A DNA stretch of 64,000 bases from Allobosea sp035944375 (GTDB taxonomy: Bacteria; Pseudomonadota; Alphaproteobacteria; Rhizobiales; Beijerinckiaceae), in the NCBI RefSeq assembly GCF_035944375.1, contig NZ_DASZBE010000043.1. One strand, written 5' to 3'. Positions within the stretch are counted from its first letter, which is position 1. Every line of letters begins with the position of its first letter. Position numbers and translations under genes: made by a program. This document shows, piece by piece, positions 57,051-64,000 of the stretch. The notes beneath the pieces were generated by a model, which was not told the origin of the DNA, ran no database searches, and was given only the letters and a program-made list of their open reading frames with translations.

Positions 57051-58442
57051 TCAGGCCGCGCCCGGAAAGAGCGCATCCTGGCGCCGGCGCATCGCCAGCA
57101 GGCCGGAGGCCTCGTCGATCTCGACATCGCCGAGGCGGATCGCCTCGCCGGCCCTGACGGGGCGCACCAGCCTTCGGTCGGCGACGAGATAGAACGGCGC
57201 AGGCTTGTCATCGGCCAGCGCTGCCGCGGGGCGAACCTCGGCGCCGACATCCGCGATGCTGTGATGGTGCCCGCCCATCGTGAGCACGGTCCCGGCGGCG
57301 AGATCGGCCCGCGCCACCGCCACCAGATCCTGCCGCGGACGGTAATCCTCGCCATAGCCGGAGCGGCCGAGCCCGGCGGCGTCGAGCACCGAGGTCGCGA
57401 CCTCGACGCCGAGCAGATGCCGCGGCAGATAGAGCATCGCCGTCTTGCCCGAGCGCGAGACGACATGCCCCTTCCCGGCCAGCATGTCCCAGGTCTCGGC
57501 GTTGTCGCAGGTGACGACGATGAAGACGCCGCCCGCGAAGCTGGCCTCCTCGGCGAGGCGCAGATGGTGGAAGACGTCGATGCGCCGTGGGCCGGACATC
57601 AGCCCGCCCTGGCTTTGCAGGGAAAACAGCTCCGCCAGTTCCGGGATCCGCGCCGGCGGGGCGTGGAAGCCCGGCTGTTCGGCGTGGAAATCGAGGGCAT
57701 TGGCGACCAGCGTCATCTCGCAGAGATCGGGCACGGCGCGCAGCGGAAAGGCCTCGCCGAGAATCCGCGCCCGTGCGGCGGCGGCCTCGACCGGTGATTC
57801 TCCGCCCAGCCAGTGCTCGCGCAGCGCCGGCAGCGATCGCGTCACGCCGTTGCAGGTCACCGCGCCGGTGCCGGGATCGAAGACGAAGTCGTACTCGCTC
57901 GATTTGCCGGCTGCGACGATCTCGAGCCCGAGCACCTCGGCCCAACTCGCGAGACCGATCAGCAGGCTCGGCTGATCGCCATCGACCGGCGTCACCACCA
58001 CGCCGGCCTCGCGTGCGAGCCGGGCGAGGCCGGGCCCGACGACGCTGTCGGCCTCCTTCGAGACCAGCGCGACATGGCGCTCGGCCTCGATCGCCAGCAG
58101 GGCGTGGCGGGTCGCGGCTTCCGGGCTGCCGGTCGCCTCGGCGAGAAGCTGGAAGGGCAGGGCGATCACCGTCTCGAGCCGCCCGGCGGCGACGCAGCTG
58201 CCGGCCTCCCAGGCGGCGCGGGCATCGGCCGGCGTCTCGCACAGCGCGATCTCGCGCTTGTCATAGCCGGCCGCCGCGAAGGCCCGGCCCGCGGCCTCCG
58301 CCGTCACATCCACCGCGATGCGCGCGTTCACCAGCGGGATCTTGCGGGCCTGCGCGAGGTAGCTGCGGCCGAAACCGCCACTGCCGACGAGGCAGGTTTC
58401 GATCGGCTCGCGGATGCCGCCATAATGCGAGTGGAAATTCAT
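57051..58442 (-). CDS. SAF-domain NAD(P)-binding oxidoreductase (homoserine dehydrogenase-like)
   Basis: 463 residues. The N-terminal Rossmann domain starts TCLVGSGGFGRSYLAQARKIPLVNARIAVDV. A conserved block ERHVALVSKEADSVVGPGLARLAREAGVVVTPVDGDQP is shared with NAD-binding homoserine-dehydrogenase-like proteins. The C-terminal SAF domain (DLVAVARADLAAGTVLTMGG...RLVRPVRAGEAIRLGDVEID) resembles the sugar-acid dehydratase and sialic-acid synthase anti-freeze domain. The reaction is not established. Such proteins occur with PdxA-like enzymes in sugar-acid clusters, as here: it is divergent from the PdxA homologue and precedes a GntR gene. Confidence 0.75.
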   Translation of the reverse strand: MNFHSHYGGIREPIETCLVGSGGFGRSYLAQARKIPLVNARIAVDVTAEAAGRAFAAAGYDKREIALCETPADARAAWEAGSCVAAGRLETVIALPFQLLAEATGSPEAATRHALLAIEAERHVALVSKEADSVVGPGLARLAREAGVVVTPVDGDQPSLLIGLASWAEVLGLEIVAAGKSSEYDFVFDPGTGAVTCNGVTRSLPALREHWLGGESPVEAAAARARILGEAFPLRAVPDLCEMTLVANALDFHAEQPGFHAPPARIPELAELFSLQSQGGLMSGPRRIDVFHHLRLAEEASFAGGVFIVVTCDNAETWDMLAGKGHVVSRSGKTAMLYLPRHLLGVEVATSVLDAAGLGRSGYGEDYRPRQDLVAVARADLAAGTVLTMGGHHHSIADVGAEVRPAAALADDKPAPFYLVADRRLVRPVRAGEAIRLGDVEIDEASGLLAMRRRQDALFPGAA

Positions 58443-58510
58443 CGGCTCCTCCCAGAGCGGCCCTGTCGCGGCCGTGCCGCCTCTTTACGCTCTTCCTACC
58501 GCAGTTCGGA

Positions 58511-58528
58511 TATGCTGCATACAGCATA
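58511..58528. promoter_or_regulatory. Operator palindrome of the SAF/PdxA divergent promoters
   Basis: TATGCTG-CATA-CAGCATA, perfect 7-bp arms, within the 165-bp gap between the SAF-oxidoreductase and PdxA-like genes. The centre (CTGCATACAG) resembles known FCD-GntR sites, and the GntR gene at 56318-56983 is the natural candidate. Confidence 0.6.
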
Positions 58529-58607
58529 CTTGTAGCTGCTACCGGGCTGTGTTAGCCATGGGCCATCGAACACGACGCAGAAGCGGAGCAGGGTGATGGA
58601 GGAGCGC

Positions 58608-59630
58608 ATGACGGGCGATCTGCCGGTGGTCGCGGTCGCGATGGGCGACCCCTCGGGAATCAGCCCCGAACTGACGGCGCGCATTCTCGCCGAAACCGAC
58701 CTGCGCGCCGCGGCCCGCTACGTCGTCTTCGGCGATGCGCGGCTGCTGCAGCAGGGCATCACCGATTCCGGTGTCGACCCGCAGGTCCGCATCGTCCGCG
58801 ACGGCGAGACGCTGCCGCTCGGCGAGCGGCCGGTCTTCGTCGATCTCGCCAACCACGACCCGGCCGACCTGCAGCGTGGCAAGGCGACGCTGGCCGGCGG
58901 CAAGGCCGCCACCGAGAATTTCCGCCGCGCGCTCCAGTTCGCCGCCGCCGGCCAGGCCGATGCGGTCTTCTTCACGCCCTTCAACAAGGCGGCGATGCGC
59001 TTCGCCTATCCCGCCTATGACGACGAGATCCGCTTCGTGCGTGACGCGATCGGCTTCGACGGGCCCGCCAGCGAGTTCAACATTCTCGGCAAGCTGTGGA
59101 ATGCGCGGGTGACCTCGCATATTCCGCTGTCGGAGGTTGCCGCCAACGTCACGCAGGAGCGCATCCTCAAGGCGTTGACGCTGGCCGACGCCAATCTGCG
59201 CCTCGCCGGCTTCGAGCCGCCGCGCATCGCGGTCGCGGGCATCAATCCCCATGCCGGCGACGGCGGCAATTTCGGCCGCGACGAGATCGACACGATCGAG
59301 CCGGCGGTGCAGGCGGCGAAGGCCAAGGGCTTCACCGTCGAGGGGCCGTTCCCCTCCGACACCGTGTTTCTGCGCGCCCGCAACGGCGATTTCGACGCCG
59401 TGCTGACGATGTATCACGACCAGGGCCAGATCGCGATGAAGCTGATCGGCTTCGACAGCGGCGTGACCCTGATCGGCGGCTTCCCCTTCCCGATCTGCAC
59501 CCCGGCCCATGGCACGGCCTATGAGATCGCCGGCAAGGGCATCGCCAATCTCGGGGCGACCCGGGCCGCGCTCGCGCTGGCCGTCAAGATGGCGCAGGAC
59601 GGCAAGGCGAGGGCCAAGGCCGCCGCCTGA
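58608..59630 (+). CDS. PdxA-family dehydrogenase
   Basis: 340 residues. PdxA signatures: VAVAMGDPSGISPELTARIL, TPFNKAAMRFA, SHIPLSEV (metal His), INPHAGDGGNFGRDEIDTIEPA, MYHDQGQIAMKL and TPAHGTAYEIAGKG. It is an NAD- and metal-dependent oxidative decarboxylase of 4-phospho or diol acids. In an operon with a TTT transporter and DHDPS-type enzyme it is more likely a PdxA2-like catabolic enzyme (phospho-threonate/erythronate or a TphB-like diol) than the pyridoxine enzyme. No DUF1537 kinase is near. The ATG at 58608 has a GGAGGAG site. Confidence 0.85.
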   Translation: MTGDLPVVAVAMGDPSGISPELTARILAETDLRAAARYVVFGDARLLQQGITDSGVDPQVRIVRDGETLPLGERPVFVDLANHDPADLQRGKATLAGGKAATENFRRALQFAAAGQADAVFFTPFNKAAMRFAYPAYDDEIRFVRDAIGFDGPASEFNILGKLWNARVTSHIPLSEVAANVTQERILKALTLADANLRLAGFEPPRIAVAGINPHAGDGGNFGRDEIDTIEPAVQAAKAKGFTVEGPFPSDTVFLRARNGDFDAVLTMYHDQGQIAMKLIGFDSGVTLIGGFPFPICTPAHGTAYEIAGKGIANLGATRAALALAVKMAQDGKARAKAAA

Positions 59631-59700
59631 GACCGCCCCCGATTCAAAAACCGCCATTCAAGAGCGGCCGCGAAAACCGATCATCCTAGGGAGACAACGC

Positions 59701-60696
59701 ATGAAGAGCCTCAGCATCACAGCCGCGATCGTCGGCGCCATTGTCATCGGCGGCGCCGGGACGGCCCAGGCCTGGCAGCCGTCCAAGCCGGTCGAGTTCG
59801 TGGTCACCTCCGGCGCCGGCGGCGGGACCGACAATTTCGCCCGCATGATCCAGTCGATCATCAGCAAGCACAAGCTGATCGAGCAGCCGATCGTGGTGGT
59901 CAACAAGGGCGGCGGCTCGGGCGCCGAGGGCTATATCCACGGCAAGGCCGGCAAGGGCGACGCGCATCGCGTCATCTTCGGCACGAACAACGCCTATCTG
60001 CTGCCTTACGTCGCCAAGCTCGGCTACAAGGTCTCCGATCTGACTCCGGTCGCCGCGCTCGCGCTCGACGAGTTCCTGCTCTGGGTCAAGGGCGATGCGC
60101 CCTATGCCGACGCCAAGAGCTACATCGAGGCGGTCAAGGCCAAGCCGATGGGCTTCAAGATGGGCGGCAGCCAGTCCAAGGACACCGACCAGACGCTGAC
60201 GATGATGATCCAGGAGGCCACCGGCGCCAAGATGATCTACGTCCCGTTCCAGGGCGGCAGCGCCGCGGCCGTCCAGCTCGCCGGCGGTCACATCGATTCC
60301 AACGTCAACAATCCCAACGAGAACATCGGCCAGTGGAAGGCCGGCCAGGTGAAGCCGCTCTGCGTCTTCTCGCCGGTGCGCCTCGCCAAGGGCCAGCCCG
60401 TCTTCGAGGGCAAGGGCTGGGGCGACATCCCCACCTGCAAGGAAGCCGGCCTGCCGATCGAGACCTTCCAGATGCCGCGCACTGTCTGGCTGCCTGCCGA
60501 CGTTCCCGCCGATGCCGTCGCCTTCTACGAAGGCGTGCTGGAGAAGGTCTCGAAGTCGCCGGAGTGGCAGGAATTCGTCACCCGCACCGCCCAGACCGCC
60601 CGGTTCATGAAGGGCAAGGAACTGGCCGATTTCGTCGCCAGGGACGATGCGGCCAACAAGAAGGTCTTCCAGGCCGAGGGCTGGGTCGTCAACTGA
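59701..60696 (+). CDS. tctC: TTT transporter solute-binding protein (TctC/Bug)
   Basis: 331 residues with a signal peptide (MKSLSITAAIVGAIVIGGAGTAQA). Mature start WQPSKPVEFVVTSGAGGGTDNFARMIQ, then VVVNKGGGSGAEGYIHGKAG and VPFQGGSAAAVQLAGGHIDSNVNNP. It is a divergent TctC member (GAGGGTD in place of APGGxxD). It binds a carboxylate for TctBA. It is the third gene from the promoter, followed by a hairpin that likely keeps its transcript above tctBA. Confidence 0.92.
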   Translation: MKSLSITAAIVGAIVIGGAGTAQAWQPSKPVEFVVTSGAGGGTDNFARMIQSIISKHKLIEQPIVVVNKGGGSGAEGYIHGKAGKGDAHRVIFGTNNAYLLPYVAKLGYKVSDLTPVAALALDEFLLWVKGDAPYADAKSYIEAVKAKPMGFKMGGSQSKDTDQTLTMMIQEATGAKMIYVPFQGGSAAAVQLAGGHIDSNVNNPNENIGQWKAGQVKPLCVFSPVRLAKGQPVFEGKGWGDIPTCKEAGLPIETFQMPRTVWLPADVPADAVAFYEGVLEKVSKSPEWQEFVTRTAQTARFMKGKELADFVARDDAANKKVFQAEGWVVN

Positions 60697-60717
60697 CGCA
60701 GCCCGGCCGATGCCTCT

Positions 60718-60746
60718 CCGGACGGCCTCCCGGCCGTCCGGCTTTT
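60718..60746 (+). terminator. Intrinsic terminator/attenuator between tctC and tctB
   Basis: Perfect 10-bp stem CCGGACGGCC / GGCCGTCCGG with a TCCC loop and a CTTTTC tail, 22 bp after the tctC stop. Inside the operon it should give partial termination and higher levels of the binding protein than of the membrane parts. Confidence 0.7.
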
Positions 60747-60802
60747 CTTCGAACGCTCCCTGCCAGTTTCGAGCGGCCATCCCGGCCGGGAGGAAACGCT
60801 CC

Positions 60803-61291
60803 ATGATCACGCGCTTCTGGGCGGAAACCGCGACCGCGCTCGTCACGCTCGCCTTCGGGCTCATCGTCGTCTGGGGCGCGCGCGAATTCGGGATCGGCTG
60901 GGATTCCTCCGGGCCGCAGCCCGGCGCCTTCCCCTTCTACACCGGCGCCCTGATCGCCATCGCCAGTGTCGGGACGCTGGTGGTCACCTTCCTCCAGCGC
61001 CTGCGCGGGTCCGCGATCGTCGAGGAGATCTTCCTCGACCGCGAGCGTGCCGGCCGTGTGATCTCCTTCTTCGCCCCGCTCGTCGGCTTCGTGCTGATCA
61101 CGGCCTTCGCGGGCATGTACGTCGCTACGATTGCCTATCTCCTCTTCGCGATGCGCTTCCAGGGCGGCTATGGCTGGCTGGTGTCGGTCGCGAGCGCGGT
61201 GGGGGCGGCCTTCGTCTTCTATGTCGTGTTCGAGCGCTTCCTCCAGATCGGACTGCTGAAGGGCCCGGTCGAGCGCCTGCTCGGGCTGTAA
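60803..61291 (+). CDS. tctB: TTT transporter small membrane subunit (TctB)
   Basis: 162 residues with four transmembrane helices: TATALVTLAFGLIVVWGA, FYTGALIAIASVGTLVVTF, VISFFAPLVGFVLITAFAGMYVATIAYLLF and VSVASAVGAAFVFYVVFERF. The loop SSGPQPGAFPFYTG after helix 1 and the terminal FLQIGLLKGPVE are family patterns. It forms the permease with TctA. GGGAGGAAACG precedes the ATG. Confidence 0.9.
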   Translation: MITRFWAETATALVTLAFGLIVVWGAREFGIGWDSSGPQPGAFPFYTGALIAIASVGTLVVTFLQRLRGSAIVEEIFLDRERAGRVISFFAPLVGFVLITAFAGMYVATIAYLLFAMRFQGGYGWLVSVASAVGAAFVFYVVFERFLQIGLLKGPVERLLGL

Positions 61292-61320
61292 GGCCCGCCG
61301 TCGCCAACGAGGACGCCGCC

Positions 61321-62838
61321 ATGGACAACATTGCCTCGCTGATGCACGGCTTCTCGGTCGCGCTCACCACCCACCACATTCTGCTGATGATGGCGGGCGT
61401 GCTGCTGGGCATCCTCGTCGGCGTGCTGCCGGGGCTGGGGGCGCCCAACGGCGTCTCGCTGATGCTGCCGCTGACCTTCACCATGGATCCGGTCTCGGCG
61501 ATCATTCTGCTGACCTCGCTCTACTGGGGCGCGCTGTTCGGCGGCTCGACCACCTCGATCCTGTTCAACATTCCAGGCGAACCCTCCTCGGTGGCAACGA
61601 CCTTCGACGGCCACCCCATGGCCAAGCAGGGCCGCGCGACGGAAGCGCTGTCCTTCGCCTTCCTCTCGGCGGGCATCGGGGCGCTGGCCGGCGTCATTCT
61701 GATCACGCTTCTCTCCGGCTGGGTCGCGAAATTCGCGCTGCGCTTCTCCTCGCCGGAGTATTTCGCCGTCTATTTCATGACCTTCGCGAGCTTCATCGGT
61801 CTCGGCGGCGCCTCGCCCTTCAAGGCAATCGTCGCCATGGGCGTCGGTTTCGCGCTGGCCTCGGTCGGCATGGATTCGGTCTCCGGCAATATCCGCCTGA
61901 CCTTCGAGTTCGACGTTCTGCTCGCCGGCATCTCCTTCCTGATCGCGGTGATCGGCCTGTTCGGCATCGGCGAATTGCTGCTGACGATGGAGGAGGGGCT
62001 GCGCTTCGAAGGCGTCGCAGCCAAGGTCCGCGTGCGCGATGTCCTGCGCACCGCGGCGAAGCTGCCGCGCTATTGGGTCGCCCTGCTGCGCTCGAGCGCC
62101 ATCGGCATCTGGATGGGCATCACGCCGGGCGGTCCGACGGCGGCCTCCTTCATGAGCTACGCCATGGCCAAGCGCTCCTCGCGCAACCCGGAGAAGTTCG
62201 GCAAGGGCGAGCCCGAGGGCGTGATCGCGCCCGAGACGGCCGACCATGCCGCCGGCTCCGCCGCCATGCTGCCGATGCTGGCGCTCGGCATCCCCGGCTC
62301 GGCGACCGCGGCTGTGATGATGGGTGGCCTGATGATCTGGGGCCTCAACCCTGGTCCCATGCTGTTCATCGAGCGCCCGGACTTCGTCTGGGGGCTGATC
62401 GCCTCAATGTATCTCGGCAACGTCGTCGCGGTGGTCGTCGTGCTCGCAACCGTCCCGCTCTTCGCCTCGATCCTGCGCATCCCCTTCTCGATCGTCGCGC
62501 CGCTGATCGTGATGATCTGCTTCATCGGCGCCTACACGGTGGCCAGCAAGGAGTTCGACATCTGGGTCGCACTCGCCTTCGGCATCGTCGGTTATGTCTT
62601 CAAGAAGCTCGACTATCCGATCGCGCCGCTGATCCTGGCCATGGTCATCGGCGACAAGGCCGAGGACGCCTTCCGCCAGTCGATGATCTTCAGCCAGGGC
62701 TCGCTCTCGATCTTCTGGTCGAACCCGCTGGTCTCGACGCTGATGGGCATCGGGCTGGCCCTGCTGCTGCTGCCGCTGATCGGCTCGGCTGTCCGCTCGC
62801 TGCGCAGCCGGCCCGCGACAGCCGCGGCCAAGGGCTGA
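61321..62838 (+). CDS. tctA: TTT transporter large membrane subunit (TctA)
   Basis: 505 residues with about twelve transmembrane helices. The TctA signature is LLGILVGVLPGLGAPNGVSLMLPLTF, with TSLYWGALFGGSTTSILFNIPGEPSSVATTFDGHPMAKQG after it. The second-half equivalent GIWMGITPGGPTAASFMSYAMAKR includes the substrate-path PGGP, and ALGIPGSATAAVMMGGLMIWGLNPGP follows. It transports carboxylates by proton or sodium symport with TctB and TctC. It ends 76 bp before the toxin-antitoxin genes. Confidence 0.94.
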   Translation: MDNIASLMHGFSVALTTHHILLMMAGVLLGILVGVLPGLGAPNGVSLMLPLTFTMDPVSAIILLTSLYWGALFGGSTTSILFNIPGEPSSVATTFDGHPMAKQGRATEALSFAFLSAGIGALAGVILITLLSGWVAKFALRFSSPEYFAVYFMTFASFIGLGGASPFKAIVAMGVGFALASVGMDSVSGNIRLTFEFDVLLAGISFLIAVIGLFGIGELLLTMEEGLRFEGVAAKVRVRDVLRTAAKLPRYWVALLRSSAIGIWMGITPGGPTAASFMSYAMAKRSSRNPEKFGKGEPEGVIAPETADHAAGSAAMLPMLALGIPGSATAAVMMGGLMIWGLNPGPMLFIERPDFVWGLIASMYLGNVVAVVVVLATVPLFASILRIPFSIVAPLIVMICFIGAYTVASKEFDIWVALAFGIVGYVFKKLDYPIAPLILAMVIGDKAEDAFRQSMIFSQGSLSIFWSNPLVSTLMGIGLALLLLPLIGSAVRSLRSRPATAAAKG

Positions 62839-62870
62839 GCCGCCCATGCCGCTGCCGATTGCGGGTCCTG

Positions 62871-62886
62871 GCGTAACGCGTTACGC
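62871..62886. promoter_or_regulatory. Perfect 16-bp palindrome at the antitoxin promoter
   Basis: GCGTAACGCGTTACGC is fully self-complementary and lies 27 bp before the antitoxin ATG. It is a fitting autoregulatory operator for the toxin-antitoxin pair. Confidence 0.6.
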
Positions 62887-62913
62887 TCTTCCCTCGAAAC
62901 GGGAGGCCGTCTC

Positions 62914-63129
62914 ATGTCCCCGGTCGCAGAACGGATGCGCGAGATGCGGCAACGTCGGCGTGAGCAGGGCTTGCGCGAGGTGCGCTTGCTGTTGCCTGAC
63001 GCGCGCTCGCCCGCGGTTCGCGCCCGGATTGCCGAACAGGTCGCCCGGCTCGATCCCGATGACGAGCTGGAAGCGCTGCGCTGGATCGAGTCGGTTTCCG
63101 AATTCGACAATCCTGACGAACCCGAATGA
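62914..63129 (+). CDS. mazE: DUF3018/MazE-family antitoxin
   Basis: 71 residues. VAERMREMRQRRREQGLREVRLLLPDARSPAVRARIAEQVARL is the DUF3018 pattern, a basic helix followed by the strand VRLLLPD typical of ribbon-helix-helix-like DNA binding. The acidic tail (DNPDEPE) should block the toxin. It overlaps the toxin gene by 4 bp (ATGA), so translation is coupled. The palindrome at 62871 is its likely binding site. Confidence 0.85.
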   Translation: MSPVAERMREMRQRRREQGLREVRLLLPDARSPAVRARIAEQVARLDPDDELEALRWIESVSEFDNPDEPE

Positions 63130-63461
63130 GCCTTCGCCGCGGCGATGTCGTGATCGTCTCGGCCGCCGGCGACTATGGCAAGCCGCGACCGGCGGTCGTG
63201 ATCCAGAGCCGGGCCATGCCCGATGCGCACGCTTCCGTGGTCCTTTGCCAGATGACGTCGTTGCTCATCGATGCTCCGGATTTCCGCATCACGATAGAAC
63301 CTACGCCAACAAACGGATTGCGCGAGCGCTCGCAGGTCATGGCCGACAAGCCCGTCACGCTGATGCGCAGCCGGATCGGGGACCCGATCGGGCGCCTGAG
63401 CTCCGACGAGACGACACGGATCGCAGCCGCGATTGGCTTCGTCATCGGCCTGTCCGACTGA
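63126..63461 (+). CDS. mazF: PemK/MazF-family toxin
   Basis: 111 residues. RRGDVVIVSAAGDYGKPRPAVVIQS is the PemK/MazF start with the conserved Gly-Asp and Arg-Pro. VVLCQMTSLLIDAP is the strand carrying the Thr/Ser, and QVMADKPVTLMRSRIGDPIGRLSSDE is the C-terminal signature. Known members cleave mRNA at short sequence motifs and are neutralised by the paired antitoxin. Its start lies inside the antitoxin stop codon. Confidence 0.88.
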   Translation: MSLRRGDVVIVSAAGDYGKPRPAVVIQSRAMPDAHASVVLCQMTSLLIDAPDFRITIEPTPTNGLRERSQVMADKPVTLMRSRIGDPIGRLSSDETTRIAAAIGFVIGLSD

Positions 63462-63528
63462 TCATGCCGCAGCCTCGATGCCGCGCGGCCGAATCCATCC
63501 CGCTCTTCCCGCAACGACGAGACCCACC

Positions 63529-64000
63529 ATGACCGAACCCTACAAGGGCATTCTGCCGATCGCTCCGACCATCTTCCACGACAATGGCGACCTCGATCTC
63601 GACGGCAATCGCCGCGTCATGGACCTGATGGTCGACCAGGGCGTCGACGGCATCTGCATTCTCGCGAACTTCTCCGAGCAGTTCCTGCTCACCGACGCCG
63701 AGCGCGAGCAGGTGATGCATCTCTCGCTGGAGCAGGTCGCCGGCCGCGTGCCGGTGATCGTCACCACCTCGCATTTCTCGACCCGCATCGCCGCCCAGCG
63801 GGCGAAGGCCGCAGCCGATGCCGGCGCCAAGATGCTGATGATGATGCCGCCCTATCACGGGGCCCTCCTCAAGGCCGACGAGCAGGGCATGGTCGAGCAC
63901 TTCAAGCAGGTCGCGGATGCCTGCGGTATCCCGATCATCCTGCAGGACGCTCCGCTGTCGGGCGTCACGCTCACCGTGCCCTTCATGATCAGGCTGGCGA
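63529..64000 (+). CDS. Dihydrodipicolinate synthase (DHDPS/NAL) family protein, 3' partial
   Basis: Runs off the right edge after about 157 residues. YKGILPIAPTIFHDNGDLDLDGNRRVMDLMVDQGVDGICILANFSEQFLLTDAEREQVM is the DHDPS-type N-terminus. The usual GTTGE loop reads ANFSEQ, as in sugar-acid aldolases or dehydratases (KDG/KD-arabonate type) rather than lysine-pathway DapA. The Schiff-base Lys lies beyond the window. It follows the toxin by 67 bp and probably belonged to the TTT operon before the toxin-antitoxin pair intervened. Confidence 0.8.
   Translation, partial: MTEPYKGILPIAPTIFHDNGDLDLDGNRRVMDLMVDQGVDGICILANFSEQFLLTDAEREQVMHLSLEQVAGRVPVIVTTSHFSTRIAAQRAKAAADAGAKMLMMMPPYHGALLKADEQGMVEHFKQVADACGIPIILQDAPLSGVTLTVPFMIRLA

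Overview
The window is GC-rich (third codon positions almost all G/C, so nearly every gene carries long antisense shadow frames) and reads as a chromosomal segment of an alphaproteobacterium of the order Hyphomicrobiales. A Bosea-like member is my best guess. The basis is the gene orders rplM-rpsI followed by argC and aminotransferase-hom-glpX-recJ, the class I PHA synthase, the DUF2842 and DUF4112 proteins, the many TRAP and TTT solute-binding proteins, and dispersed palindromic repeats. No phage, insertion sequence, CRISPR array or rRNA was seen. One tRNA gene, tRNA-Glu(TTC), is present.

Layout. (1) 1-3922: the tail of an exopolysaccharide (EPS) locus, with a GumC/Wzz-like chain-length protein (5' end outside the window), a CelD-type GNAT protein and a polysaccharide deacetylase. 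(2) 4016-27195: mostly housekeeping, with heme A synthase, O-acetylhomoserine sulfhydrylase, rplM-rpsI, agmatinase, argC, a FadL-like porin, PHA synthase, an alanine/LL-DAP-type aminotransferase, homoserine dehydrogenase, glpX, recJ and tRNA-Glu. Several large palindromic repeat elements sit in the gaps between these genes. (3) 27379-36816: a second EPS block with a membrane protein, GH10 hydrolase, Wzy/ExoQ-like polymerase, GT2, DUF6492, GT4, WecG/TagA transferase and acyltransferase. (4) 37351-39011: a TerB-DUF4112 mini-operon next to what looks like a decayed terC end. (5) 39015-44180 and 51391-64000: three GntR-controlled sugar-acid or organic-acid modules. These are an IlvD/Edd dehydratase operon, a TRAP-uxuA operon, and a SAF-oxidoreductase/PdxA-like/TTT-transporter/DHDPS-family operon interrupted by a MazEF-type toxin-antitoxin pair. 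Between them lie a P1B-type ATPase, an EEP nuclease, a cardiolipin synthase and a phosphoketolase.

How it works together. The right half looks like a sugar-acid uptake and catabolism region. Each module has its own FCD-type GntR regulator and a palindrome in the adjoining divergent promoter region. The most interesting new signal is upstream of argC: a near-consensus promoter, an apparently leaderless 19-residue arginine-rich peptide ORF, and an intrinsic terminator. Together these have the architecture of a ribosome-dependent arginine attenuator. Other points of interest are a caspase/DUF4347-like small protein beside recJ, a P1B ATPase whose CPx motif reads Cys-Gly, an ECHDC3-like protein lacking both crotonase glutamates, and a perfect 16-bp palindrome in front of the toxin-antitoxin pair.
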